This document shows positions 53,374 through 62,645 of a stretch of 64,000 nucleotides of DNA, one piece after another (within the stretch, counting starts at the first letter, position 1; every line of letters begins with the position of its first letter). The stretch lies in NCBI GenBank assembly GCA_027486755.1, contig JAIXOM010000033.1, positions 1-64,000 of the forward strand. The letters are read 5' to 3'. A program made the position numbers and the translations under genes. This DNA comes from Comamonadaceae bacterium (GTDB lineage: Bacteria > Pseudomonadota > Gammaproteobacteria > Burkholderiales > Burkholderiaceae_C). The notes beneath the pieces were generated by a model that ran no database searches, had not been told where the DNA came from, and saw only the letters and a list, made by a program, of their open reading frames with translations.

Positions 53374-54278
53374 GCGCCCCCCCAATGCGGAAAAAACAAG
53401 AGTATCAGTCCGGCCAGGGCCAGATAGGGTCCGAAGGCCAGGGGCTCGCCCTGGGCCAGGCTGCCATGCAAGCGCCGTGCGATGCCAATGAGCGCGCCCG
53501 CCCCTGAAGACAGCAGCACCAAGGGCAACAAGGCCTGCCAGCCCAACCAGGCACCGAGCGCCGCCAGCAATTTGAAGTCGCCCTGGCCCATGCCCTGCTT
53601 GCCCGTCAACAGCCCAAAGCCCCGGTTGACCGACCACAGCAGCCCATAGCCGGCCACCGCGCCCCACAGCGCATCATTCAGGCTCAAGGCCGTCCAGCCC
53701 AGGGCCGCGCCGATCAGCCCGGCCCAAAGCAAGGGCTGCGTCAGGTCGTCGGGCAGCAGCTGCGTGTCCGCATCGATGCAAGCCAGTGCCAGCAGGCAGG
53801 CCGCGCAGCCGGCCCAGGCCAAGGCTGACGCACTCAGGCCCCAGCGCCAGGCGCAGGCGGCAAATAGCGCGGCGCAGACCAGTTCCACCACCGGGTCACG
53901 CCAGCCCATCGGCCGCGCGCACGCGCGGCAGCGCCCGCGCAGCAGCACATAGCCGAGCACCGGCATCAACTCCCACCACGACAGCACATGGCCGCAGGCC
54001 GGGCAGTGCGGGCGGGGGCGCAGCAGCTGATAAAGCGTGTGAGCGGGCGCGTGAGCGGGCGCGCCCAGCAAGCCTTGCGGCAAGGGCTCTGCCGGCCGAT
54101 CCAGCTCAGTCTGCCCAGCCTGCTGGGCCTGCTGCGTCTGCTCCGTCTGCCATTGGGCCACGTCCTGCGCCCATTGCTGCTCCAGCACGCGCGGCAGACG
54201 GTGAATCACCAGGTTCAGAAAACCGCCTACACACAGACCCAGCAAGGCGGCCCCCAGCAACAGCGCGGCTTCGGCCAT
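53358..54278 (-). CDS. pilD: Prepilin peptidase / N-methyltransferase
   Basis: From the ATG at 54278 the protein is 306 residues. An N-terminal membrane helix (LLLGAALLGLCVGGFLNLVIHRLP) leads to a cytoplasmic zinc domain with Cys pairs CPAC and CRAC. Catalytic aspartates are in ACIDADTQLLPDDLT and GMGQGDFKLLAALGAWLG within a multi-helix membrane domain. A Gln-rich insertion (~45-60) is unusual. It cleaves and methylates type IV prepilins or pseudopilins. It shares one base with pilC (TGATG). Confidence 0.95.
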   Translation of the reverse strand: MAEAALLLGAALLGLCVGGFLNLVIHRLPRVLEQQWAQDVAQWQTEQTQQAQQAGQTELDRPAEPLPQGLLGAPAHAPAHTLYQLLRPRPHCPACGHVLSWWELMPVLGYVLLRGRCRACARPMGWRDPVVELVCAALFAACAWRWGLSASALAWAGCAACLLALACIDADTQLLPDDLTQPLLWAGLIGAALGWTALSLNDALWGAVAGYGLLWSVNRGFGLLTGKQGMGQGDFKLLAALGAWLGWQALLPLVLLSSGAGALIGIARRLHGSLAQGEPLAFGPYLALAGLILLFFPHWGGAWWGL

Positions 54279-55510
54279 CAGACGATCTGCCCCATCTGGA
54301 AGACCGGCAGATACAGCGCCATCACCAGGCCGCCGACCAGCAAGCCCATGACCACGATGGTGGCCGGCTCGATCAGCCGGGTGAGCTGCTCCAGCCGCTC
54401 GGACAGCTCGCTCTCCTGAAACTCCGCTGCCTTTTCGAGCAATTGCTCCAGCGTGCCCGCCGCCTCGCCCACCGCGCACATCTGCTGCAGCAGCGGCGAG
54501 AACAGCGAGGACGGCGCCAGCGCCGCATGCAGACTGCTGCCGCGTAAAACCTCACCGCGCACTTGCTCAGTGGCCTGCGCATAGGCCAGGTAGCCACTGG
54601 CTCCACGCGCCGCCTGCAAGGCCTCGGCCAGTGGCAGACCGGCGCCCAGCAAGGTGGCCAGGGTGCGACTCCAGCGCACCTGAGCGGCCTGGCGCAGCAT
54701 GGCGCCCCACAGCGGCAGCTCGAGCACCGCGGTGTCCAAGCGCCGCACCAGCTGAGGGCTGCGGGCCCAAGCCTGCCGCGCCGCCAGGCCCAAGGCCAGC
54801 AAAGCCAGCAGCAAGGCAGGCCCCCACTGCAGCAGCCAGCGGCTGCCTGCAATCACCCACTGGGTGGCCCAGGGCAGCTGGGCGCCAAAAGAGGCAAAGG
54901 TGTTTTCAAAGGCCGGCACCACCGTCACCATGATCAGGGTCAGCACCGCTGCAGCCACGGCCAGCACCACCGCCGGATAAAGCAGCGCAGCGCGCAACTG
55001 GCGCGCCAAAGCTTCAGTTTGCTCCAGATGCCGCGCCAGGCGCTCGAGCAGCTGCTCGAGCCGACCCGAGAGCTCGCCGGCCTCCACCAAAGCCAGATAA
55101 CGCTCGCTAAAAATCGGTCGCTGCCTGCGCATGGCCGCTGCCAGGCTCAGGCCCTGCTCCAAGTCGGCGTGTAGCTGCGCGAGCAATTGCTGCACCGCCG
55201 GCTGAGCCTGACTGCGACTGAGCATCTGCAGGGCCTGCAACAGGGGCAGACCGGCGCCCAGCAGGACCGCCAGCTGCCGGGTGAGGTTGGCCAAATCGCG
55301 CCTGCTCAGCTTACCCAGCCGCCGCTGCGCCACCGCCTGCACAGTCAGCGGCCGCAAGCCCTGGCGGCGCAGCATGGCACACAGGGCGTTTTCGCCACTG
55401 GCACGGCTACGCCCCCGCTGCATACGGCCATCGGCGTCGCGGGCCGTCCAATCGAAGGTCTGCTCAGACTCGCGCGGCGGCCCGGACCGCGCCAAGGTGC
55501 GTTGATTCAC
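54278..55510 (-). CDS. pilC: Type IV pilus / type II secretion inner-membrane platform protein
   Basis: The GTG at 55510, with GAGGG ~6 bases upstream, gives 410 residues. Two T2SSF domains are present (LTRQLAVLLGAGLPLLQALQML, then WSRTLATLLGAGLPLAEALQAARG). Three membrane helices follow the usual pattern. EAAGTLEQLLEKAAEFQESELSERLEQLTRLIEPATIVVMGLLVGGLVMALYLPVFQ in sections matches the PilC C-terminus. An upstream TTG start is less likely. Confidence 0.93.
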   Translation of the reverse strand: MNQRTLARSGPPRESEQTFDWTARDADGRMQRGRSRASGENALCAMLRRQGLRPLTVQAVAQRRLGKLSRRDLANLTRQLAVLLGAGLPLLQALQMLSRSQAQPAVQQLLAQLHADLEQGLSLAAAMRRQRPIFSERYLALVEAGELSGRLEQLLERLARHLEQTEALARQLRAALLYPAVVLAVAAAVLTLIMVTVVPAFENTFASFGAQLPWATQWVIAGSRWLLQWGPALLLALLALGLAARQAWARSPQLVRRLDTAVLELPLWGAMLRQAAQVRWSRTLATLLGAGLPLAEALQAARGASGYLAYAQATEQVRGEVLRGSSLHAALAPSSLFSPLLQQMCAVGEAAGTLEQLLEKAAEFQESELSERLEQLTRLIEPATIVVMGLLVGGLVMALYLPVFQMGQIV

Positions 55511-55564
55511 GCTCTGCCCTCGGCACAGGGCCGGTCGCAGCAAGTGGAAAATACGGCAGGTGCG

Positions 55565-56800
55565 CTAGGCATAGGTGTGGGCCAGGACTTCTTCAACACT
55601 GGTCTGGCCCAGTTTAACTTTCGCCCAAGCGGCCTGCCGCAGGTCCAGCACGCCTTCGGCTGCGGCCTGGCGCGCCATCTCGACGGTGCCCGCTTCGCGC
55701 AGTATCAGCTCGGCCATGACGGCGCTGACCGGCATGATTTCAAACACGCCCACCCGCCCCAGATAGCCGCCATGGCACAGAGCGCAACCTTGCGCCTGGT
55801 AGACCGGCCAGTCGGCATCCAGCCACTGGGGCGGACAGTGTGCATCGCGCAAGAGCGCCTCGGGCCGCTCAACCGCCTGGCGGCAGTGGGTACACAGCCG
55901 GCGCAGCAGGCGCTGCGCGGTGATCAGCACCACACTGGCGGCGATGTTGTGCGCGGCCACACCCATCTGCCGCAAGCGCAGCAAGGTGCTCGGCGCGTCA
56001 TTGGTGTGCAGGGTGGAAAACACCAGATGCCCGGTCTGAGCCGCCTTGAGCGCCATGTCGGCTGTCTCCAGGTCGCGGATCTCGCCGACCATGATCACAT
56101 CTGGATCCTGGCGCAAAAAGGCGCGCAAGGCGGTCGCGAAGTCCAGCCCTGCCTTTTCATTGATGCTGACCTGGTTGATGCCCGGCAGCATGATTTCGAC
56201 CGGGTCTTCGGCGGTACAAATATTGATGCCGGGGCGGTTGAGCCACTGCAGGCAGCTGTACATGGACAGCGTCTTGCCCGAGCCGGTCGGCCCGGTGACC
56301 AACACCATGCCATGGGGGCGGGCCAGGGCCTGCAGCAGCGTGGCTTGCTGGGCGCTGTCATAGCCCAGGGCGTCGAGCGCCAGCTGCGCCGGCGCGGCGT
56401 CGATCAGGCGCAGCACCAGCTTTTCGCCGTGCACGGTTGGCAAGCTGCTGACCCGAAAGTCGGCCGCGGCTGCACCCGGCAAACTCAAGCTCAGCCGGCC
56501 ATCTTGCGGCAGCCGCTTTTCTGCAATGTCGAGCTTGGCCAAGACCTTGATGCGCGAGACCAGCCGGTCGCGTAGGGTCAACGGCGGCGCCAGACAAGGC
56601 TGCAATTGGCCGTCGATGCGGATGCGGACTCGGAAGCTGCCCTCGTAAGGCTCGAAGTGGAGGTCAGAAGCCCTGAGCTCATAGGCCAGCAGCAGCAACC
56701 GATCGAGCAGGCGCACCACCGAACCCTCGTCGGCAGCACCCGCCCTGAGCAAAGCCTGCAGCTCGCTGCGGGCGGCATCAAGGGCGGTGGAAGTGGCCAT
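55565..56800 (-). CDS. pilB: Type IV pilus assembly ATPase, PilB/GspE type, lacking the N-terminal domain
   Basis: The 411-residue protein has Walker A GPTGSGKT, Asp box EDPVEIMLPGINQ, Walker B VIMVGEIRD, His box STLHTNDA and a C-terminal zinc motif (CTHC, CALC). It energises pilin polymerisation. PilB is normally ~570 residues; here the GspE N-terminal domain is absent and the protein begins close to the LLLAYELRASDLHFEP region. No pilin gene is near. Confidence 0.9.
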   Translation of the reverse strand: MATSTALDAARSELQALLRAGAADEGSVVRLLDRLLLLAYELRASDLHFEPYEGSFRVRIRIDGQLQPCLAPPLTLRDRLVSRIKVLAKLDIAEKRLPQDGRLSLSLPGAAAADFRVSSLPTVHGEKLVLRLIDAAPAQLALDALGYDSAQQATLLQALARPHGMVLVTGPTGSGKTLSMYSCLQWLNRPGINICTAEDPVEIMLPGINQVSINEKAGLDFATALRAFLRQDPDVIMVGEIRDLETADMALKAAQTGHLVFSTLHTNDAPSTLLRLRQMGVAAHNIAASVVLITAQRLLRRLCTHCRQAVERPEALLRDAHCPPQWLDADWPVYQAQGCALCHGGYLGRVGVFEIMPVSAVMAELILREAGTVEMARQAAAEGVLDLRQAAWAKVKLGQTSVEEVLAHTYA

Positions 56801-56879
56801 GCCTGATAATCACACCAGACACCCCAAAGAATACCTAGGTATTACACCGAGTCCTTGCCGGCTCCAGCCCTCCAAGCGC

Positions 56880-57761
56880 TCAGGCCTTGACCACCGGCCG
56901 CCCCGTCATGAAGGCCGTCTGAAGCGCCTCCACTTCGGGAAAACCAATGAAATCCTTGAATTCGTCCATCTGCGCCACCGCCTGGGGAAGCTTGGCCGTC
57001 TGGTGGTGTTGGGCCAGATGGGCGAAGTTCGCTTGCAAGGCTCTGTAGGCCGTCAACAGGCCTACCAGCGGGTGTACAGCCAAGCCGGCAACTTCTTGCA
57101 CCTGCTGGGGGCTCAGGTCGGTCTCAAGCCAGCCCAACAGTTGCAGGGACAGCGGCCGCCCGCAGGCTTCGCGCAGGCGCTTGAGGCCCGCGAAATCCTT
57201 GAAGCAGCGGCTGATGGGCTGGATCAGATCTGCGCCGGCCTCGACATACATCTTGGCGCGGACGATCGCCTCTTCTTCGGTCAGGGCATCGGTGCGGGCA
57301 ACGATGATGAGGTCAGGATCTTGCCGGGCATAGACCGCCGCACGGATCTTGGCCGCGCTTTCCTCGGGCGGCAGGATCTCGATGACGGAGGCCACACAAG
57401 GGCAGCGCTTGGGCACTTCCTGGTCTTCAAAAATGACCGCGCTCACACCCGCGCGCTCAAACTCGCGCACGGTGCGCATCACGTTGATGGCGTTGCCGTA
57501 GCCGGTATCGGTATCGGCGATGACAGGGATCTTCAGCGCTGCTGTGACGTTTTGCACCACCGACAGGTTCTCGGTCATGGTGTAGATCTCGACATCGGGC
57601 TCGCCCAGCAGCGAGGCCGACACCGCATAGCCCGAGGTCATGACCGCGGCAAAACCAGCACTCTCGGCCACTTTGGCCGACAAGGCGTCGTAGACGCCCG
57701 CGGTCCAAACGGTTTGACCGGCGCGCAGGGCTTTGGCAAAGGGGCTTCGATCAGGAACCAT
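56880..57761 (-). CDS. Isocitrate lyase/PEP mutase-superfamily enzyme with altered active-site loop
   Basis: From the ATG at 57761 (GAGTGAGGA Shine-Dalgarno) the protein is 293 residues. The TIM barrel shows WTAGVYDALSAKVAESAGF, VIADTDTGYGNAINVMRTV (metal-binding Asp residues) and VIFEDQEVPKRC. Methylisocitrate-type lyases read KRCGH at the catalytic loop, but here it is KRCPC, so Gly-His is replaced. The substrate is therefore uncertain, although a C-C lyase of a substituted malate or citrate is likely. It overlaps the small dehydratase subunit gene by 11 bases. Confidence 0.85.
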   Translation of the reverse strand: MVPDRSPFAKALRAGQTVWTAGVYDALSAKVAESAGFAAVMTSGYAVSASLLGEPDVEIYTMTENLSVVQNVTAALKIPVIADTDTGYGNAINVMRTVREFERAGVSAVIFEDQEVPKRCPCVASVIEILPPEESAAKIRAAVYARQDPDLIIVARTDALTEEEAIVRAKMYVEAGADLIQPISRCFKDFAGLKRLREACGRPLSLQLLGWLETDLSPQQVQEVAGLAVHPLVGLLTAYRALQANFAHLAQHHQTAKLPQAVAQMDEFKDFIGFPEVEALQTAFMTGRPVVKA

Positions 57762-58275
57762 GCGTATCCTCACTCTGGGTGGCTTTCAAATATCCGATGA
57801 TGCCACCGGCAGCAATCATGAGGCTGTCACTTTCGGACAGCGGCTCAAAAGGCAGGCTGGTGCCGCGGCTGTGATTGAGCACGCAGCCGGCTTGCCAATC
57901 AATTTCAAGTTCATCCCAGCGGCTGACCGCCTTCAAGATGCCAGGGCAAGCCACCTGCGGGAAACCCTGGGCCACTTCGCCACGCCAGTAGCCGGGCGAA
58001 AAACTCTCGGCTATCAGACCGCGTATGCCCAGGTGGCGCATGCCGATGAGCGGCGGGTAATGCGGGTGTCCGTAGCCAAAGTTGACGCCGCCCACCAGCA
58101 CATCACCGATCTGCACCTTCTTGGCGAAATCTGGGTCCTGCTCCTTCATGGCCACCGCAGCGAGTTCGGCCGGATCCTTGAGCTTGATGTTCTTGACGCC
58201 GATGATCTGGTCCACATCGAAGTCACTGTCTTCGAAGATGTAGGCCACACGGCCGCGCACCTGGGGCATCTGCAT
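57751..58275 (-). CDS. Aconitase-superfamily dehydratase, small (swivel) subunit
   Basis: The 174-residue protein resembles LeuD/DmdB-type swivel domains: RGRVAYIFEDSDFDVDQIIGVKN, the loop VGGVNFGYGHPHYPPLIGMRHLGIRGLIAESFSPGYWR in sections, and a late GCVLNHSRGTSLPFEPL. It pairs with the large subunit encoded four bases upstream. It should form a hydratase for a small dicarboxylate or tricarboxylate. The substrate is unknown. Confidence 0.87.
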   Translation of the reverse strand: MQMPQVRGRVAYIFEDSDFDVDQIIGVKNIKLKDPAELAAVAMKEQDPDFAKKVQIGDVLVGGVNFGYGHPHYPPLIGMRHLGIRGLIAESFSPGYWRGEVAQGFPQVACPGILKAVSRWDELEIDWQAGCVLNHSRGTSLPFEPLSESDSLMIAAGGIIGYLKATQSEDTHGS

Positions 58276-58279
58276 GGGC

Positions 58280-59539
58280 TTACCTTAGATAGGGGCGCGG
58301 ATCGGCGATCGCACCCTCAATGGCCGCAGCAGCGACAGCCGCGGCGTTGACGATGTAGATCTGCGAATCGGTGCTGCCCATGCGGCCAGACACATTCAGG
58401 GTACCGGTCGAGACCGCCTTTTGCCCCGCCGACATCACGCCAATACGGCCAAAGCAATAGTCGCAGGATGGCGATGAAACAAAAGCGCCGGCAGCTACCA
58501 GATCGGTGATCAAGCCCTCGGCCGCAGCCTGCCGCATGATCTCCTGGCTGGTGGGCACCACATGCAGCTGAAAGCCCTCGCGCACCGAACGCCCGCGCAG
58601 CACCTGCGCTGCAGCGCGCAGGTCTTCGATGCGGCCCGAGGCGCAGGAGCCCAAGTAACCCACCTGCACCTCGGTGCCGATGTAGTCCTTGAGGTCGCGG
58701 GTATGGGCTGGGCTGGGCGGCACCACCACCACCGGCTCAAGCGCAGAGACGTCGATCACATGCCTTTGGGCGTAAACCGCATCGGCATCGGACCACACCG
58801 GATCGAGCGCAATGCGCGAGCGCGAGCTGCTGTAGCCCAGCGTCAGCTCATCCGGGTTGATGATGGCGGTGACCGCACCGGTGAACATGGCCAGGCAAGT
58901 GATAGTCTGACGGCCATCTATGCTCATCTGATCGATCACCGAGCCGCCGAGCTCGAGCACCTGCGCCCGACAGCCGGCGGCGCCCAGCACGCGCACGATG
59001 TGGTGAAACACATCGCGAGCCATGACGCCCGGCTGCAACTGCCCGACCAGATCGACCCGGGTGGTGGCCGGCACCGCCAGGCGAATGTTCTCGTTGACGA
59101 AGGCTTCGACCAGGTGTCGACGCACGCCAATGGCGAGGGTGCCGAAAGTACCCAGTTGCGATATGTGTCCGTCGAAATGCACGACGAACGCACCCGGCGT
59201 GGCATAGCCGAGCTCGCTGGCCACCTGGTGGCCTATGCCCTTGCGCTCATAGACCGGCACCTGGTTGAGCCGCCCCCAGTCGCGGGTGTTTTGGTGCAGG
59301 TCTTCTTCCTGCGGGGTGATGGCCGGCACCATGTGGTCGATGAACAGGGCGTAGCGGCTGGGGTCGCGCACCCCGCTCATGCCGAACTCTTCCTTCATCT
59401 GCTTGAAGATGACGTCGGTGTAACCGGGAAAGTCATAGGAGACCACGAAGTCGGGGCGCACCCGCAGGTTGTCTCCCGGTCGCACCAGGGCCTGGCCGCT
59501 GGCGCGGGCGAGAATTTTTTCGGTAATGGTCGATCCCAA
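58280..59539 (-). CDS. Aconitase-superfamily dehydratase, large (Fe-S) subunit
   Basis: The 419-residue protein starts at a TTG behind a strong AGGAGGAG Shine-Dalgarno. It has IDHMVPAITPQEEDLHQ, GIGHQVASELGYATPGAFVVHFDGHISQLGTFGTLAIGV in sections, and cluster cysteines in ITCLAMFTGA, GSCASGRIEDL-type LGSCASG and PSCDYCFGRIG. The family includes LeuC, homoaconitase and 2,3-dimethylmalate dehydratase. It is transcribed with the small subunit and the lyase, suggesting a dehydration, rehydration, cleavage sequence. Confidence 0.88.
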   Translation of the reverse strand: MGSTITEKILARASGQALVRPGDNLRVRPDFVVSYDFPGYTDVIFKQMKEEFGMSGVRDPSRYALFIDHMVPAITPQEEDLHQNTRDWGRLNQVPVYERKGIGHQVASELGYATPGAFVVHFDGHISQLGTFGTLAIGVRRHLVEAFVNENIRLAVPATTRVDLVGQLQPGVMARDVFHHIVRVLGAAGCRAQVLELGGSVIDQMSIDGRQTITCLAMFTGAVTAIINPDELTLGYSSSRSRIALDPVWSDADAVYAQRHVIDVSALEPVVVVPPSPAHTRDLKDYIGTEVQVGYLGSCASGRIEDLRAAAQVLRGRSVREGFQLHVVPTSQEIMRQAAAEGLITDLVAAGAFVSSPSCDYCFGRIGVMSAGQKAVSTGTLNVSGRMGSTDSQIYIVNAAAVAAAAIEGAIADPRPYLR

Positions 59540-59685
59540 GATCGCTCCTCCTGTGTTCTGCGGGAATTCTCATCGACGCCTAGTTGACGATCTCTAGTAT
59601 TTACCCCATGAGGGTCTCGAAGGTGCCTTCCTAGAATGCGCCCAAGGTCAGAGGCAGGCGCAAAGATATTTATAGATAAAGAGGG

Positions 59686-60510
59686 ATGCTCAAACACACC
59701 GCACTTTCGCCCGAACTGGGCCTGGCCATCGAAGGACTCGATGTCTCCCAAGCGCTGCCCGACGAATTGATCGCTGAACTCAGGCGTCTGCTGCACACCC
59801 ACGGCCTTTTGCTATTTCGCCATCAGCACCTGGACGATGGCCAGCAGGCCCGACTGGCGCGTTACTTTGGCCGCTTTTCCCGCCAAGGGCCGGTGCAAAA
59901 GACCAGCAGCGATATCACTTACGTATCCAACACCCGCACCGACGGCACCTTCGGCAAGGGCGAGCTGCTCTTCCATTCCGACCAGTGCTACTACCCCTAT
60001 CCGATGAAGGCCATCATGCTCTACGGTGTGGAGGTGGCGCAGCGCGGCGGTCATACCCTGTTTACCCACACCGGCCGGGTGCTCGACAGGCTTAGGCCGG
60101 CCACTGTTGACTTGCTAAAAAGCAGTCAGGTCCGACACCAGTTTCACTATGGTGATGTGGACTACGGCCAGGGCGTCGATGCCAAAGTGGAAAAGATCAC
60201 CGTCAGTCATGTGCATCCAGCCATCGTGCAGCACCCCTGGTCGGATCAACGCATTGTGATGATCAGCCAGGCCACCGCCGCCGATATCGTCGGTCTGGCG
60301 CAAGAGCGCAGCCGCGCCGTGATTGACGAAGTCAATCAGGCCCTGAGCGATCCCGCCTATGTGTACGAGCACCATTGGGCCGAGGGCGACTTGGTGATCT
60401 GGGACAACCTGCTGCTGCAGCATGCCAGGCCCGACTTTGACCCCAGCGAGCGCCGCACCTTGCGACGCTGCGCCCTGGCCCACGAGCTCGAGCCCACCGC
60501 CGCGCCATGA
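59686..60510 (+). CDS. TauD/TfdA-family Fe(II)/2-oxoglutarate dioxygenase
   Basis: The 274-residue protein has the iron ligands of the HxD motif in LLFHSDQCYYPYP and the distal His in LLQHARPDF, with the 2-oxoglutarate-binding Arg in PSERRTLRRC. It would hydroxylate an organic acid with release of succinate and CO2. It diverges from the dehydratase genes across 146 bases, with GAGGG ahead of the ATG. It overlaps the next gene by four bases. Confidence 0.92.
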   Translation: MLKHTALSPELGLAIEGLDVSQALPDELIAELRRLLHTHGLLLFRHQHLDDGQQARLARYFGRFSRQGPVQKTSSDITYVSNTRTDGTFGKGELLFHSDQCYYPYPMKAIMLYGVEVAQRGGHTLFTHTGRVLDRLRPATVDLLKSSQVRHQFHYGDVDYGQGVDAKVEKITVSHVHPAIVQHPWSDQRIVMISQATAADIVGLAQERSRAVIDEVNQALSDPAYVYEHHWAEGDLVIWDNLLLQHARPDFDPSERRTLRRCALAHELEPTAAP

Positions 60511-61409
60511 CAGCGGCCAACACCAGCGTGGCGCGCATCGGGCCCTACACCATCACCCGCATTGAAGAAATGCTCACGCCGGGCTTTCGGCCCGAGTTTT
60601 TGTTTCCGGACTTCGACGCGCAGCTGCTGCAATCGCACCCGCAGCTCAAGGCCGAGGGCTTCTGGCACGCGGGCAGCGAGCGGCTGATGTCGAGCATGCA
60701 TTCCTGGCTGCTGCAAAGCGATCGCCACACCATCTTGATCGACACCGGCTGCGGCAACCTCAAGGCCCGCGCCCTGCCCTTGTTCGAGCGCTTCCACCAA
60801 TTGCAACATCCCTATCTGGAACGCCTGCGTGCAGCCGGGGTGGCGCCAGAAGATGTCACCCTGGTCATCAACACCCATTTGCATGTGGACCATGTGGGCT
60901 GGAACACCCGCCTTGAAGGTGGGCGATGGGTGCCGACCTTCCCACGCGCACGCTATATCTGGGGCGCGGCCGAATGGGCCCACTGGAGCGCGCAGGGGCA
61001 AGGCAGCGCCAAGCTGCCCGAAAACCTGCCGGTGATCGCCGACAGCGTGCAGCCGGTGGTTGACGCCGACTTGAGCGAGCTGGCCGACGACATCAGCACC
61101 GTGCTGCCCGGTCTGAGCCTGCAGAGCCTGCCCGGCCACACCGCCGGCCAGATGATGGTGGTGCTCGACGACGGACAGCAATGCGCGGTATTTCCCGGCG
61201 ACGCCTTGCATCAACCCATGCAGGTCTACCAGCCCGACTGGAACAGCCGCTTTTGTGAAGACGCGCAGACCGCCCGCCAGAGCCGGCATCGCCTGCTCGA
61301 GTTTTGCGCCGAACGCCAGGCCCTGCTCTTCCCAGCCCACTTCGGCGCGCCGCATGCTGGATACATTCGCCGCAAGGCAGCGGCTTACAGCTTCGAGCCT
61401 GTGCAATAG
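60507..61409 (+). CDS. MBL-fold metallo-hydrolase
   Basis: The 300-residue protein has the zinc motif NTHLHVDHVGWNT, LPGHTAGQMMVVL, FPGDALHQPMQV and a late FPAHFGAPHAGYI. The family includes lactonases and esterases. Substrate unknown. Coupling to the TauD-type gene (ATGA overlap) suggests that it acts on the dioxygenase product or a related lactone. Confidence 0.9.
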   Translation: MTAANTSVARIGPYTITRIEEMLTPGFRPEFLFPDFDAQLLQSHPQLKAEGFWHAGSERLMSSMHSWLLQSDRHTILIDTGCGNLKARALPLFERFHQLQHPYLERLRAAGVAPEDVTLVINTHLHVDHVGWNTRLEGGRWVPTFPRARYIWGAAEWAHWSAQGQGSAKLPENLPVIADSVQPVVDADLSELADDISTVLPGLSLQSLPGHTAGQMMVVLDDGQQCAVFPGDALHQPMQVYQPDWNSRFCEDAQTARQSRHRLLEFCAERQALLFPAHFGAPHAGYIRRKAAAYSFEPVQ

Positions 61410-61459
61410 GCGCATCCATTTTTTTCACCCGCAACCTCAACCCGATAGGAGACAAAACC

Positions 61460-62596
61460 ATGATTACAAGCAAACGACACTGGGTCAAAACCCTGCTGTG
61501 CGCCACGCTGGCGCTGGGCACGGCTGGTGCCTGGGCCCAGGCCAAGCCACCGGTGCGCATTGCCGCCATCAACCCGCTGTCGGGCGCGGGCGCTTTTGAC
61601 GGCCAGCTCGCCCTGGAAGGCATGCAGGCCATGGTGGCCATCATCAACGCCAATGGCGGCGTGCTGGGCGGGCGGCAGCTACAGCTGGTGACCTATGACG
61701 ACAAGGGATCGCCCGAAGAAGGCGTGTCGGCCGCCAAGCGCGCCATCGAGCAGGACAAGGTCGATCTGATCGTCGGCGGCTGGTTCAGCGCGGTGGCACT
61801 GGGCCAAAAAGAGGTCACCCGCGACAAGATCATCCACATGGTCACCTCGGCGCAGCATCCCAAGGTCACCGAAGAAGGGCATAACCTGCTGTTCAGGCTC
61901 AACGCCACCTCGACCATGATGTCGGACCGCTATGGCCGCTTCATCTGCGAGAACATCAAGCCCAAGTCGGTGGCCTTCATCACCATCAATGACGACTACG
62001 GCCGCCTGGAGGTCGACAACTACAGAAAGCTGCTCAGCGCCTGCAACATTGAGGTCAAGGGTAACGAGTTCTACAACCGTACTGACACCGACTTCAGCAC
62101 CGCGCTGACCAAGCTGCGCAGCCAGAATCCGGAAGCCATCTACGTCTCGGCGATCAACACCTCGCAAGGCGCCACCATCTACCGCCAGCTGCGTCAGAGC
62201 GGCCACCGTGGCACCATCATTGCGTCGGCCGGCAATATGAACCCCAAGCTGGTTGAGCTCTCGGGCCCGGCGCTCGAAGGCGTCTACTCGATCTCGCTGT
62301 TCTCGCCCGAGAGCCAGCGCCCGATGTCGCGTCGCTGGATCGAGCAATACGGCAAGATGTTCAAGAACGAGCCGTCCTTCATCGGTTCGCTCGGCGCGCA
62401 AGCCGTGGAAGTGCTGGCCGGCGCGATTGAAAAAGCCGGCGACCCGCGCGCCTACGACAAGATCTCCGCGGCCATCCGTGGCCAGAGGTGGAACACTCTG
62501 CTGGGCGATGTGAACTTCAGCGACAAGGGCCAGGCCATGCAAAGCATCTATCTGGTGCAGGTCAAGGACAAGAAGATCATCGCCGTCAACAACTGA
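61460..62596 (+). CDS. LIV-type ABC transporter substrate-binding protein
   Basis: With the ATG at 61460 (TAGGAG Shine-Dalgarno) the protein is 378 residues. It has a signal peptide (LLCATLALGTAGAWAQA) and a type-1 periplasmic-binding fold: RIAAINPLSGAGAFDGQLALEGMQ, VDLIVGGWFSAVALGQKEV, FITINDDYGR. Members bind branched-chain amino acids, amides or aromatic acids. The catabolic setting suggests an organic acid ligand, which cannot be read from sequence. It heads the SBP-livH-livM transporter operon. Confidence 0.92.
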   Translation: MITSKRHWVKTLLCATLALGTAGAWAQAKPPVRIAAINPLSGAGAFDGQLALEGMQAMVAIINANGGVLGGRQLQLVTYDDKGSPEEGVSAAKRAIEQDKVDLIVGGWFSAVALGQKEVTRDKIIHMVTSAQHPKVTEEGHNLLFRLNATSTMMSDRYGRFICENIKPKSVAFITINDDYGRLEVDNYRKLLSACNIEVKGNEFYNRTDTDFSTALTKLRSQNPEAIYVSAINTSQGATIYRQLRQSGHRGTIIASAGNMNPKLVELSGPALEGVYSISLFSPESQRPMSRRWIEQYGKMFKNEPSFIGSLGAQAVEVLAGAIEKAGDPRAYDKISAAIRGQRWNTLLGDVNFSDKGQAMQSIYLVQVKDKKIIAVNN

Positions 62597-62608
62597 TACT
62601 CCCCACAC

Positions 62609-62631
62609 GGGCGCGTCATCGGGGCGCGCCC
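62609..62631 (+). terminator. Hairpin between the binding-protein gene and livH
   Basis: GGGCGCG and CGCGCCC form a 7-pair stem with a 9-base loop, followed by TTT. As in other binding-protein operons, it could end most transcripts or protect the 3' end, making the binding protein more abundant than the permeases. Confidence 0.5.
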
Positions 62632-62645
62632 TTTGAGGCTTCTGC

